The notes under the pieces are model-generated. The model was not told the DNA's origin and made no database searches. It saw nothing but the letters and a program-made list of their open reading frames with translations. A DNA stretch of 17,008 bases, taken from the NCBI GenBank assembly GCA_018883705.1, contig JAHLFQ010000108.1:1-17008 (forward strand). The letters are read 5' to 3'. The translations under genes and the position numbers were made by a program. This DNA is from Candidatus Cellulosilyticum pullistercoris. GTDB taxonomy: Bacteria > Bacillota > Clostridia > Lachnospirales > Cellulosilyticaceae. Of this stretch, positions 1-6,318 are shown piece by piece; position 1 is the first letter of the stretch, and each line of letters begins with the position of its first letter.

Positions 1-532
1 ACTTATTATCGTATTTAACAAAAGTATTAGGTTGGGTTAGAAGTTTTTGTCCTACTTCATATGGAATCATATAAAGTACTTCATCTTTATCATTTTTTAT
101 ATATATGATTTCTTCATCAATATTGGCATTCCCAATACGTAATGTTTCACTATTATTCATATTGTCGTAAACAGTAATCATTGTTGACTGTTCATTAATG
201 CCATAAACTGACTCATCTTCTACATTTTTAACTATTTTTACAGTTTCAGCGGTTTGCAAAGTCTGTAACCACTCAGAAATTAATTCATTATCATATTCTA
301 AGTAAGTTAATTCTGGATTATACCAAGTGTTTGCTTCTTTTTCTATAATCACTAAATCCTTTTCTTTAAATTCAATTTTTGAAACGTCCTCAAGCGTACA
401 CACTTTTTGAACACGTTCTTGTACTTTAACTGTAGTATTTTCCTTAATATAATAATAAATTCCTACTGATAAAGCTCCTAACACAACAACGGCTACTATT
501 ACAGCTAATAGTACCTGTTTTTTATTTTTCAT
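1..532 (-). CDS. DUF4340-like membrane-anchored protein, C-terminus cut by window edge
   Basis: An open frame of 177 codons runs from ATG at 532 off the left edge without a stop. A good ribosome site (CTAGGAGG) lies 7 nt before the ATG. Residues about 5-28 form one hydrophobic segment followed directly by a YYYIKEN stretch, so the protein is probably an N-terminally anchored extracytoplasmic protein or has an uncleaved signal. The next part alternates beta-like stretches: a 'VSKIEFKEKDLVIIEKE...W' segment, then 'LQTLQTAETVKIV', 'YGI' and a glycine-containing 'LRIGNAN' strand. This pattern resembles DUF4340 proteins, often found beside ABC-2/GldG-type transporter genes. No such neighbour is visible because the downstream side is outside the window. 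The family assignment is by pattern only; that a real protein is encoded is much more certain. Confidence 0.72.
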   Translation of the reverse strand, partial: MKNKKQVLLAVIVAVVVLGALSVGIYYYIKENTTVKVQERVQKVCTLEDVSKIEFKEKDLVIIEKEANTWYNPELTYLEYDNELISEWLQTLQTAETVKIVKNVEDESVYGINEQSTMITVYDNMNNSETLRIGNANIDEEIIYIKNDKDEVLYMIPYEVGQKLLTQPNTFVKYDNK

Positions 533-846
533 TCTAAATCCTCCTAGTATCTTCCACCTATGTTGTTAGTAAAATTGTCATTTTTTAAATATTCAATGTA
601 CGTTTCTTCTCAATATGAATTATTTTGCTATATCATAAATATAAAGGTGTTTACAGTGAAATACTTGAGTTTATACTATGTCTGCCATAGATAGATTTAT
701 AGATGATACATACTTTTATCTTCTTAGTCTAACACTTATAACTCTAATTTGCAAATTTATGACTTAAAATAATCATTAAATTAGATGAAATCCTTCCATT
801 AAATCGTTAAGAACTCATAAAAAGCTAGTATAAACATAAATTATGT
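533..846. other. 314-bp non-coding stretch between murI end and the DUF4340-like gene
   Basis: No credible gene was seen on either strand. The stretch holds the candidate promoter at 632-660, the murI terminator at its right end, and a perfect 12-bp palindrome AATTTGCAAATT at 746-757 of unknown meaning. The rest is plain AT-rich sequence without a recognisable RNA fold. Confidence 0.6.
632..660 (-). promoter_or_regulatory. Candidate sigma-A promoter for the DUF4340-like gene
   Basis: On the minus strand, TTCACT (660-655) and TATGAT (637-632) are separated by 17 nt, matching 4/6 and 5/6 of the consensus. Transcription would begin about 95 nt before the ATG at 532. In such AT-rich DNA this is suggestive only. 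Confidence 0.3.
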
Positions 847-859
847 TTATACTAGCTTT
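821..859 (-). terminator. Intrinsic terminator of murI, 19-bp perfect stem
   Basis: Bases 821-839 are exactly complementary to 841-859, with a single base (840) at the centre, so the physical loop must open a few pairs. Read on the minus strand, the stem is followed by five T. The last 13 bases of murI, including its stop codon at 847-849, lie inside the stem. There is no T run on the plus side, so it works for minus-strand transcripts. Confidence 0.75.
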
Positions 860-1614
860 AAGTAACTTTCAAGTATATCTAACGACTCACATTTTTTCCC
901 TGAATAATAAAATTCTACATGTGTTGTTGCTTTTTGTTGTAAATCTTTTATAGGCTTGTCATTTAATAAAAGACATTCTCTTAGATGACGAACCGTTCCA
1001 TCATTGCCATCATAAATCTTCATATGAGCTGGTAAGATCTTCTCTAAATATTTTCTAAAATAAACAAAGTGAGTACAACCTAATACTATACCTCTAAATT
1101 CATTTAAGTCATATTGACTGAACTTCTCTGCAAAATAAGCACAGAGTTTCTCTTCATTAAAATCTCTTTCCTCCGCAAACTGAACCAATTCTGGAAGGGG
1201 TAAAGAAACTGTACGATGATTAGTATCTGTATGTTCAACTAAATTTTTATACTTATCTGTAGTTAAAGTGAGTGGTGTAGCTGTTACAAGTATCTTTCCT
1301 TCTATATTATCATCTAATGCGAGCTTAACAGCTGGTTCCATTCCTATAATCGGAATCTGAGTTTGTTCACGTAATCGTTGGACAGCAATACAAGTTGCTG
1401 TATTACAAGCAATTACAATAACATCTACCCCTTCTTTTATTAAAAAGTCTACAATTTGTTTAACATAACCATATACTTCTTCTTTTGGCTTTGTGCCATA
1501 AGGTACGTGTAAATTATCAGTATAGTAAATATAATCCACTGCTGGTAAATATTCCATTGCCTTTTTTAATACTGTGATGCCACCTACTCCTGAGTCAAAA
1601 ATGCCAACTTTCAT
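847..1614 (-). CDS. murI: Glutamate racemase
   Basis: MurI interconverts L- and D-glutamate in the cytoplasm and supplies D-Glu for peptidoglycan stem peptides. The 255-aa protein has the usual family length. The N-terminal GIFDSGVGG motif carries the substrate-binding Asp7-Ser8. The two catalytic cysteines are Cys70 in 'ACNTATC' and Cys180 in 'GCTHF', and 'GMEPAVK' at 91-97 is the expected conserved segment. The start at 1614 is preceded by a weak site (GAGTGAT). The gene lies 41 bp behind the zinc-ribbon gene at 1656-2573 on the same strand, so the two are probably co-transcribed from the promoter near 2630. They end at the hairpin overlapping the murI stop. Nothing is truncated or missing, and the assignment is secure from active-site motifs. 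Confidence 0.97.
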   Translation of the reverse strand: MKVGIFDSGVGGITVLKKAMEYLPAVDYIYYTDNLHVPYGTKPKEEVYGYVKQIVDFLIKEGVDVIVIACNTATCIAVQRLREQTQIPIIGMEPAVKLALDDNIEGKILVTATPLTLTTDKYKNLVEHTDTNHRTVSLPLPELVQFAEERDFNEEKLCAYFAEKFSQYDLNEFRGIVLGCTHFVYFRKYLEKILPAHMKIYDGNDGTVRHLRECLLLNDKPIKDLQQKATTHVEFYYSGKKCESLDILESYLKLV

Positions 1615-1655
1615 TTTAAATCACTCTTTCATCTATTGTTGTCTCTTTAACTATT

Positions 1656-2573
1656 TTAATCGTTTTGTATACTATTGTAAACTTGGTTTTGTAATTGTTC
1701 TTTCTTTCGCTGTCTACTTTTAATAACATTTGCGCAATTTCTACAAGAAAACGAACAATACTTCTCTCTATTAGATTTTGCTTCAAATATTTTATGACAG
1801 TACACACAACGATTTAAAATACTTTCTTTATCTGTCACTTTAAAAGCATATAAGATCTCAATAGCCGTCTTCAAGGCGTCAACTTCCCATGAAAGTGTAG
1901 CATTTTCTTTCATTGTCACAGTTAGTCCTATTTTTTCAGCTTTAAATTTCCCTGCTAATACAGTAACATCATCTGTCAATCTACTTTTTCTATAAATTAA
2001 TACTTGATTAAAATGAGCAGCAATATTCTTTGAAAAATGAATAAGCCAATCTACCCGTTCAGCATAAAATCTCGAGAAAACCAAATCTAATATCAGTGAA
2101 CGCTTACCATAAAATTTAGGTGAATCCTCTGCCTTAAAAACAATTGTTTCCTTATGTGTTTTCCTTACATAAATCTCTTCTTCATCTGAAAATGGAAAAA
2201 AGTATCTCATATATTGATCTACAGCCATAGTGCCCGTTTGATCTAATAAATTACCTTCTACAAAAAGTACCTGCTGCTCTCCTGCAATATGTCTATTATA
2301 AACACTAGATGTAATCAGCCCTAATAACCCATATTTTTTGGCAAATAAAATGCATTTTTCATAAAGAATTTCTGTATTTTCTCCATATTTTAATGCTTCA
2401 TCCCCTAGCTCTAATAAATCAAATACAATCTCATCGGCTACCTCAAATGGGTTATAAATTGTAAACTCACTCGTCTGGGTAGGTACTATATAAAGTGCAC
2501 CTCTCGTATCTTCTTGTAATTCATAATCACTGTATCTAATCCAATCTGATTTAAATTGACCTAAACGATTCAT
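1656..2573 (-). CDS. Unknown protein with C-terminal cysteine zinc-ribbon-like motif
   Basis: This is a 305-aa soluble protein with no signal or membrane segment, whose function I do not recognise. Residues 1-250 form an acidic, aromatic-rich region without known motifs. The C-terminus has Cys256-x2-Cys259 and Cys273-x3-Cys277-x2-Cys280, followed by a basic tail (SRQRKKEQ). This 'CxxC...KYCSxxCRN' pattern occurs at the end of several families of uncharacterised proteins in Firmicutes and resembles the CGNR-type zinc finger, so metal-supported nucleic-acid binding is plausible but unproven. The start at 2573 has GAGG 7 nt upstream. A TTGACA promoter lies about 50 bp upstream of the start, and murI follows after 41 bp. 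A link to wall synthesis is suggested only by this position. Confidence 0.85.
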   Translation of the reverse strand: MNRLGQFKSDWIRYSDYELQEDTRGALYIVPTQTSEFTIYNPFEVADEIVFDLLELGDEALKYGENTEILYEKCILFAKKYGLLGLITSSVYNRHIAGEQQVLFVEGNLLDQTGTMAVDQYMRYFFPFSDEEEIYVRKTHKETIVFKAEDSPKFYGKRSLILDLVFSRFYAERVDWLIHFSKNIAAHFNQVLIYRKSRLTDDVTVLAGKFKAEKIGLTVTMKENATLSWEVDALKTAIEILYAFKVTDKESILNRCVYCHKIFEAKSNREKYCSFSCRNCANVIKSRQRKKEQLQNQVYNSIQND

Positions 2574-2618
2574 TTTCTAGCCTCTTTTGTTAATACTATT
2601 TTTATTTTATATATTAGC

Positions 2619-2647
2619 ATATTATAGTTTGTTAACCGCTTTGTCAA
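2619..2647 (-). promoter_or_regulatory. Sigma-A promoter of the zinc-ribbon gene-murI operon
   Basis: On the minus strand a perfect TTGACA (2647-2642) is followed by TATAAT (2626-2621) at a short 15-nt spacing. The alternative TAATAT (2624-2619) sits at the ideal 17 nt. Either places the transcript start roughly 35-45 nt before the ATG at 2573. Confidence 0.6.
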
Positions 2648-2707
2648 TAAAACCTTATTTCTATAGCCTCAAATAAAGAAGTCTTATCATTTATTATTAG
2701 TACCTAT

Positions 2708-3715
2708 TTAACTTATTAATACAGTTACAATAAATCCATCTTTATTATTTCCAGAAATAGTATAGGGCTTACTTTCAGGAACAGGTATATAGGTGATATC
2801 ACCTTCTGCAGGTATATAATAAATAGAATAATTTTTACTTTCCTCTATAATCCCTTGTCCTGGATTAACATAATACGAATAATTCTTTAAGTAGACGATA
2901 TACTCTTCAAGACATAAGTTAAGTTCATGCATAATAGTAGCATGTATCTTTCCTACATATCTAAAATGCCAAGGTTCTTCGCTTATACCTGTTTTATCTT
3001 TCTTTTCACCTGGATATCTTAGGATAAATCCATATTTATAACAATTCTCATTAATCCAACTATAAATCCCTGTGCCATCATATTCACTACTTGTCCCATC
3101 TTCGTGATAAATTCCTAAATCAACAGCTAATCCTGTATGGTGTTCACTATGGTCTGGCTTTGCAACATAGCTATTTGCATGTTCTACTCCCTGCTTGATC
3201 ATCGTTTCATAATGTATTTTCTCTTGTGCATAAAAATCTCTATAAGCACTTATAATAATTACTTCATTGTTTCCTTTAACTTTTTTAAAATCCTTTAACA
3301 TTTCATTTAGTGCATTCATAGCTTCTTTATTAAGAAAAAGAGATTTATCTTTTATCTGATAAGCACCCTCATTATTTTCTGCAATAGAGACAAGGTTGCT
3401 TTCATCATAAGCGCGAATAGGATTTTCACTATTAACAAGAATCAGATTACCCCTTGATAAATCTTCTTTCGTAACAGCAACGGTTCCCTCATTCGGAACA
3501 ATTGCACTATTACTCTCACTATAATCTAAATGACTTTTGTCCTTCTTTTCATTCACCTTACTTAAAACTTGTACTTCTTCATTGTGATTTTTTACAAATC
3601 CTATAACCCCTTTAACAACTATAGATAAACTAAGTAACCCTGCAATAAGAATGATTACCTCTTGTAGCATTCTTTTTTGCCTTCTTCTTGCTCTTTCTAT
3701 TGTATTTTGTTTCAT
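2708..3715 (-). CDS. D-alanyl-D-alanine carboxypeptidase, VanY/M15B family
   Basis: This is a zinc carboxypeptidase expected to trim the terminal D-Ala from peptidoglycan stem peptides outside the membrane. A basic N-terminus (ERARRRQKR) and one hydrophobic segment at about residues 18-40 give a type II membrane anchor. A charged linker follows, then the M15B domain: 'ISAYR', 'SEHHTGLAVDL' with zinc ligands His192 and Asp199, and 'EPWHFRYVG' with catalytic Glu247 and zinc ligand His250. About 80 residues follow the last motif, as is common in clostridial members. I place the start at ATG 3715 because an AGGGTGAT ribosome site ends 4 nt upstream. In-frame GTG 3724 and ATG 3721 lie too close to it. 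The gene is transcribed away from nfeD-floT. No VanRS- or VanX-like gene is adjacent, so a housekeeping wall role is likelier than vancomycin resistance. Confidence 0.93.
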   Translation of the reverse strand: MKQNTIERARRRQKRMLQEVIILIAGLLSLSIVVKGVIGFVKNHNEEVQVLSKVNEKKDKSHLDYSESNSAIVPNEGTVAVTKEDLSRGNLILVNSENPIRAYDESNLVSIAENNEGAYQIKDKSLFLNKEAMNALNEMLKDFKKVKGNNEVIIISAYRDFYAQEKIHYETMIKQGVEHANSYVAKPDHSEHHTGLAVDLGIYHEDGTSSEYDGTGIYSWINENCYKYGFILRYPGEKKDKTGISEEPWHFRYVGKIHATIMHELNLCLEEYIVYLKNYSYYVNPGQGIIEESKNYSIYYIPAEGDITYIPVPESKPYTISGNNKDGFIVTVLIS

Positions 3716-3813
3716 CCCCATCACCCTGTATTCAACTTATTTAAAATTGTTATTCTATTATCCTATTTATATTACCATATTTTAACTTTAATACCTAATA
3801 ATTTTTCACTCAA

Positions 3814-3842
3814 TTTACATTTTTATATAATTATCATATAAT
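3814..3842 (+). promoter_or_regulatory. Sigma-A promoter of the nfeD-like gene
   Basis: TTTACA (3814-3819) and a perfect TATAAT (3837-3842) are separated by 17 nt. Transcription would start near 3849, giving a leader of about 37 nt to the ATG at 3886. The -10 hexamer lies inside the palindrome at 3819-3853. Confidence 0.6.
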
Positions 3843-3853
3843 TATATAAAAAT
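3819..3853. repeat. 35-bp AT-only perfect palindrome over the divergent promoter
   Basis: Bases 3819-3834 are exactly the reverse complement of 3838-3853, with a 3-nt centre (CAT). All paired bases are A or T. The element covers the -10 hexamer and probable start site of the nfeD promoter, in the 170-bp gap between the divergent vanY and nfeD genes. It could be an operator, a cruciform-prone site, or a by-product of AT-rich composition; 16 consecutive matched pairs is long for chance. Confidence 0.6.
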
Positions 3854-3885
3854 CATTTAATTATATTATTTAAAGGAGAGAACTC

Positions 3886-4416
3886 ATGATTACAATCTAT
3901 TGGTATTGTTTAAGCATTGGACTCATCGCCCTACTACTTAGTTTAGTATTAGATGGGATAAGCGACCTATTTCAGGGTCTCACCTTCTTTGATATTCATT
4001 TTGATATTCTGCCGGGTATTCTTCCCCTCAGCCCACTTCAAGTATGCGCCTTTTTAGTTGGGTTTGGCGGTATGGGAATTACCACTATTTCACATGTACA
4101 TAGCCACCTTATTTTATCCCTCCTTTCAGGGCTTATTTTGTCCTACTTAACCAAACTCTTACTTTCAAAACTTCGTAAAATAGATAGTGAAACATTAACT
4201 CCTATTGATATTATCGGTCTTGAAGGTAAAGTGATTGTTACTATATTCGAAGGTGGTATAGGTAGTGTTTCTCTTAATACCAAAGTAGGTAAAATTACTT
4301 ATTCTGCTCAAAGCGATCACTATATTAAACAAGGTACCTATGTAAAAGTAATTGATATGAAAGATACACTTCTTATCGTCTCTGATGATCCTACTTACTT
4401 TTTAAACATGCATTAA
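3886..4416 (+). CDS. NfeD/YuaF-like membrane protein, flotillin partner
   Basis: This 176-aa protein has hydrophobic segments at about residues 5-24, 48-70 and 74-93. A soluble C-terminal domain (about 108-168) follows, with the NfeD OB-fold pattern 'GLEGKVIVTIFEGGIGSV...G..Y.A......KQGTYVKVIDMKDTLLIV'. Its length matches the 174-aa B. subtilis YuaF, encoded just before the FloT flotillin. Here too it precedes a long flotillin gene, 174 bp away on the same strand. In the known systems such proteins support flotillin assembly in membrane microdomains. The ATG at 3886 follows AAAGGAGAG with good spacing. A hairpin with a T run follows the stop, so read-through to the flotillin gene may be partial. 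The serine protease domain of long NfeD proteins is absent. Confidence 0.88.
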   Translation: MITIYWYCLSIGLIALLLSLVLDGISDLFQGLTFFDIHFDILPGILPLSPLQVCAFLVGFGGMGITTISHVHSHLILSLLSGLILSYLTKLLLSKLRKIDSETLTPIDIIGLEGKVIVTIFEGGIGSVSLNTKVGKITYSAQSDHYIKQGTYVKVIDMKDTLLIVSDDPTYFLNMH

Positions 4417-4440
4417 CAACTTAATCCCTCATACTCTATC

Positions 4441-4468
4441 AATCTCCATTATTTTATGGAGATTTTTT
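4441..4468 (+). terminator. Intrinsic terminator between nfeD and the flotillin gene
   Basis: The 9-bp stem AATCTCCAT (4441-4449) / ATGGAGATT (4456-4464) has a 6-nt loop and is followed by T to 4468. It lies 25 bp after the nfeD stop and 120 bp before the flotillin start. Confidence 0.7.
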
Positions 4469-4479
4469 GATAAATCATA

Positions 4480-4502
4480 AAGATTATCCCTCTGATAATC
4501 TT
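4480..4502. repeat. 9-bp inverted repeat upstream of the flotillin gene
   Basis: AAGATTATC (4480-4488) and GATAATCTT (4494-4502) are exact complements around CCTCT. The repeat follows the nfeD terminator and precedes TATAAT hexamers at 4530-4535 and 4552-4557, either of which could be a -10 for the flotillin gene. It may be an operator or a second weak terminator. Confidence 0.45.
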
Positions 4503-4590
4503 ATATTTTATCAAAATAATATAAAGTGATATAATATTCCTAAAATTATAGTATAATAAAACTATTATATATTAAGGAGGCGTTATACAT

Positions 4591-6237
4591 ATGGAAAATC
4601 TTACTGGAATCCCTTGGGGAATTATTGGAATCGTACTTGGTATTTTTCTTATTGTTGCTATTATTCTAAGTATGTGGAAAAAAATCCCCCAAGATAAAGC
4701 TGCTGTTATTACTGGATTAAAAAAGCGTGTCATTACAGGTGGTGGTGGTATTGTTATACCCCTTCTAGAACGCATTGATTCTATTTCTTTAGAAAGTATG
4801 AAACTTGATGTTCGTACCAATGGTGCCATGACAAGTCAAGGTGTACCAATTAATACAGATGGTGTTGCTGTTATTAAGGTTCGCAATGATAAACACTCTA
4901 TTCTAGCTGCAATTGAGCAGTTTAGTGCAACAAAAGAATCTGAAACCGTTAAAATTATTAGTGATGTTTCTCGTGAAGTACTGGAAGGAAAACTCCGTGA
5001 AATCATCTCCAAGTTAACAGTTGAAGAAATTTATAATGACCGTGAAAGTTTTGGTGCTAAAGTTCATGAAGTAGCTGGTACTGACCTTTCCGAAATGGGA
5101 CTTGAGATTAAAACATTAACAATTAAAGATATCTCCGATAACAATGGCTACCTTAAGGCGTTAGGTGAAGCTCGTATTGCTGAAGTTAAGAAAAATGCAC
5201 AGATTGCTGTTGCAGAAGCTAACAAAGAAACTCAAATCAAAACTTCTGAAGCTCAAAGACTTGGTCAAACAGCTTCTATTGAAGCAGAAACAGCTATTGC
5301 TGAAGCTAATAAAATTAAAAATATCAAACAGCTTGCCTTCGAAAAAGAACAATTTGCTGCTAAGGCAGATGCCGATGCTGCTTATGATATCCAAAGAAAT
5401 ATTACCCAAAAGCAAATCACTGATACCGAAATGGATGCTGAAGTACTTAAACAACAACGTTTAAAAGATGTTGAAACAGAAAAAATTCAAATCTCTATCG
5501 TTACTGAACAGAAAAATATTGAACTCGCTCAAAAGAAAGCTGAAAGAAAAGAAAAAGAACTTCTTGAAACCATGATCAAACCTGCTGAAGCGCAAAAAGC
5601 TAAAGAACAGCTTAATGCAGAAGCTGAAAAATATAAGGAAATAGCTGAAGCCCAAGCACGTGCTGAAGCCCTTAAACTTCAAGCTGCTGCCGAAGCCGAA
5701 GCACGTAAATTACAAGCAGCAGCTGAGGCTGAGGCACTCAAACTTCAAGCAAAAGCTCAAGCTGAACAAATTCAATTACAAGGGCTTGCTGAAGCTGAGA
5801 TTATTAAGCAAAAAGGATTAGCTGAAGCTGAATCCATCAAAATGCAAGGGCTTGCTGAAGCTGAAACTATGGAAAAGAAAGCTGAAGCTTATGCTAAATA
5901 CAATGATGCCGGTAAAATGGAAATGCTTGTTAGTATTCTTCCTGAGGTGGCTAAGCATGTGGCTGAACCTATGTCACGCATTGAAAAAATTATTGTTATG
6001 GATGGTAATGGCGATGGTAATAGTGCTACTTCAGTGGCAAAAACAGTTTCTAGCACTATGGCAACCGTTATGGAATCTGTAAAAGAAATGACTGGTTTTG
6101 ATTTAGCTGAAACCATGAAAGCCTCTACTTATGAAGCACAAGTTAATAAAAATGTTACTATTTCTGGGCTTGAACCTACCTGTATAGGTGCTAATAAACT
6201 ATCTTTAGATGAAGCTGCATCTTCTAAAACAGAATAA
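4591..6237 (+). CDS. floT: Flotillin-like scaffold protein (SPFH/band 7), FloT type
   Basis: Flotillins are inner-membrane scaffolds that organise functional membrane microdomains and affect wall-synthesis and signalling complexes. This 548-aa protein has one N-terminal membrane segment (about residues 9-28) and an SPFH domain (about 30-185). A long Ala/Glu/Lys/Gln-rich coiled coil (about 190-435) follows, then a conserved 'KMEMLVSILPEVAKHVAEPMSRIEKIIVMDG' type flotillin C-region (about 441-472) and a Ser/Thr/Met-rich tail. Its size fits FloT/YuaG (about 510 aa) rather than the 331-aa FloA. Residues 356-432 are seven 11-residue repeats. The start is certain: AAGGAGG ends 10 nt before ATG 4591. 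The upstream NfeD-like gene is its usual partner. A bidirectional terminator closes the unit. Confidence 0.95.
   Translation: MENLTGIPWGIIGIVLGIFLIVAIILSMWKKIPQDKAAVITGLKKRVITGGGGIVIPLLERIDSISLESMKLDVRTNGAMTSQGVPINTDGVAVIKVRNDKHSILAAIEQFSATKESETVKIISDVSREVLEGKLREIISKLTVEEIYNDRESFGAKVHEVAGTDLSEMGLEIKTLTIKDISDNNGYLKALGEARIAEVKKNAQIAVAEANKETQIKTSEAQRLGQTASIEAETAIAEANKIKNIKQLAFEKEQFAAKADADAAYDIQRNITQKQITDTEMDAEVLKQQRLKDVETEKIQISIVTEQKNIELAQKKAERKEKELLETMIKPAEAQKAKEQLNAEAEKYKEIAEAQARAEALKLQAAAEAEARKLQAAAEAEALKLQAKAQAEQIQLQGLAEAEIIKQKGLAEAESIKMQGLAEAETMEKKAEAYAKYNDAGKMEMLVSILPEVAKHVAEPMSRIEKIIVMDGNGDGNSATSVAKTVSSTMATVMESVKEMTGFDLAETMKASTYEAQVNKNVTISGLEPTCIGANKLSLDEAASSKTE
5656..5886 (+). repeat. 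Seven imperfect 33-bp repeats in the flotillin coiled coil
   Basis: The stretch encodes seven successive 11-residue units of the form A-E-A-E-x-x-K-x-Q-(A/G)-(A/L), at flotillin residues 356-432. Third positions differ between units, so the repetition is mainly at protein level, consistent with a hendecad coiled coil. Confidence 0.8.
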
Positions 6238-6243
6238 AATCCA

Positions 6244-6280
6244 AAAAGACTACAGTCTGTATAACATACTGTAGTCTTTT
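6244..6280. terminator. Bidirectional terminator between convergent floT and prsA
   Basis: AAAAGACTACAGT (6244-6256) pairs perfectly with ACTGTAGTCTTTT (6268-6280) over 13 bp with an 11-nt loop. Both strands show T runs after the stem (TTTTCTTTA on plus, CTTTTTGG on minus), which fits its place between two converging genes. Confidence 0.85.
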
Positions 6281-6318
6281 CTTTAGTCTCATTTATTCTA
6301 ACATCTATTATCTACTAT

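Noticed and set aside
1616..1807. 63-codon open frame on the minus strand just upstream of murI
   Set aside because: It overlaps the 3' part of the zinc-ribbon gene in another frame, has no ribosome site, and encodes a random-looking Lys/Ile-rich peptide.
2708..3724. Vancomycin-resistance operon around the VanY-like gene
   Set aside because: No VanR/S, VanH, ligase or VanX-like gene is adjacent; M15B carboxypeptidases are ordinary wall enzymes in Clostridia.
5161..5682. Several open frames on both strands within the flotillin coiled coil
   Set aside because: They are by-products of the repetitive Ala/Glu/Lys codons of floT and give low-complexity Leu/Lys or Phe/Ser peptides without ribosome sites.
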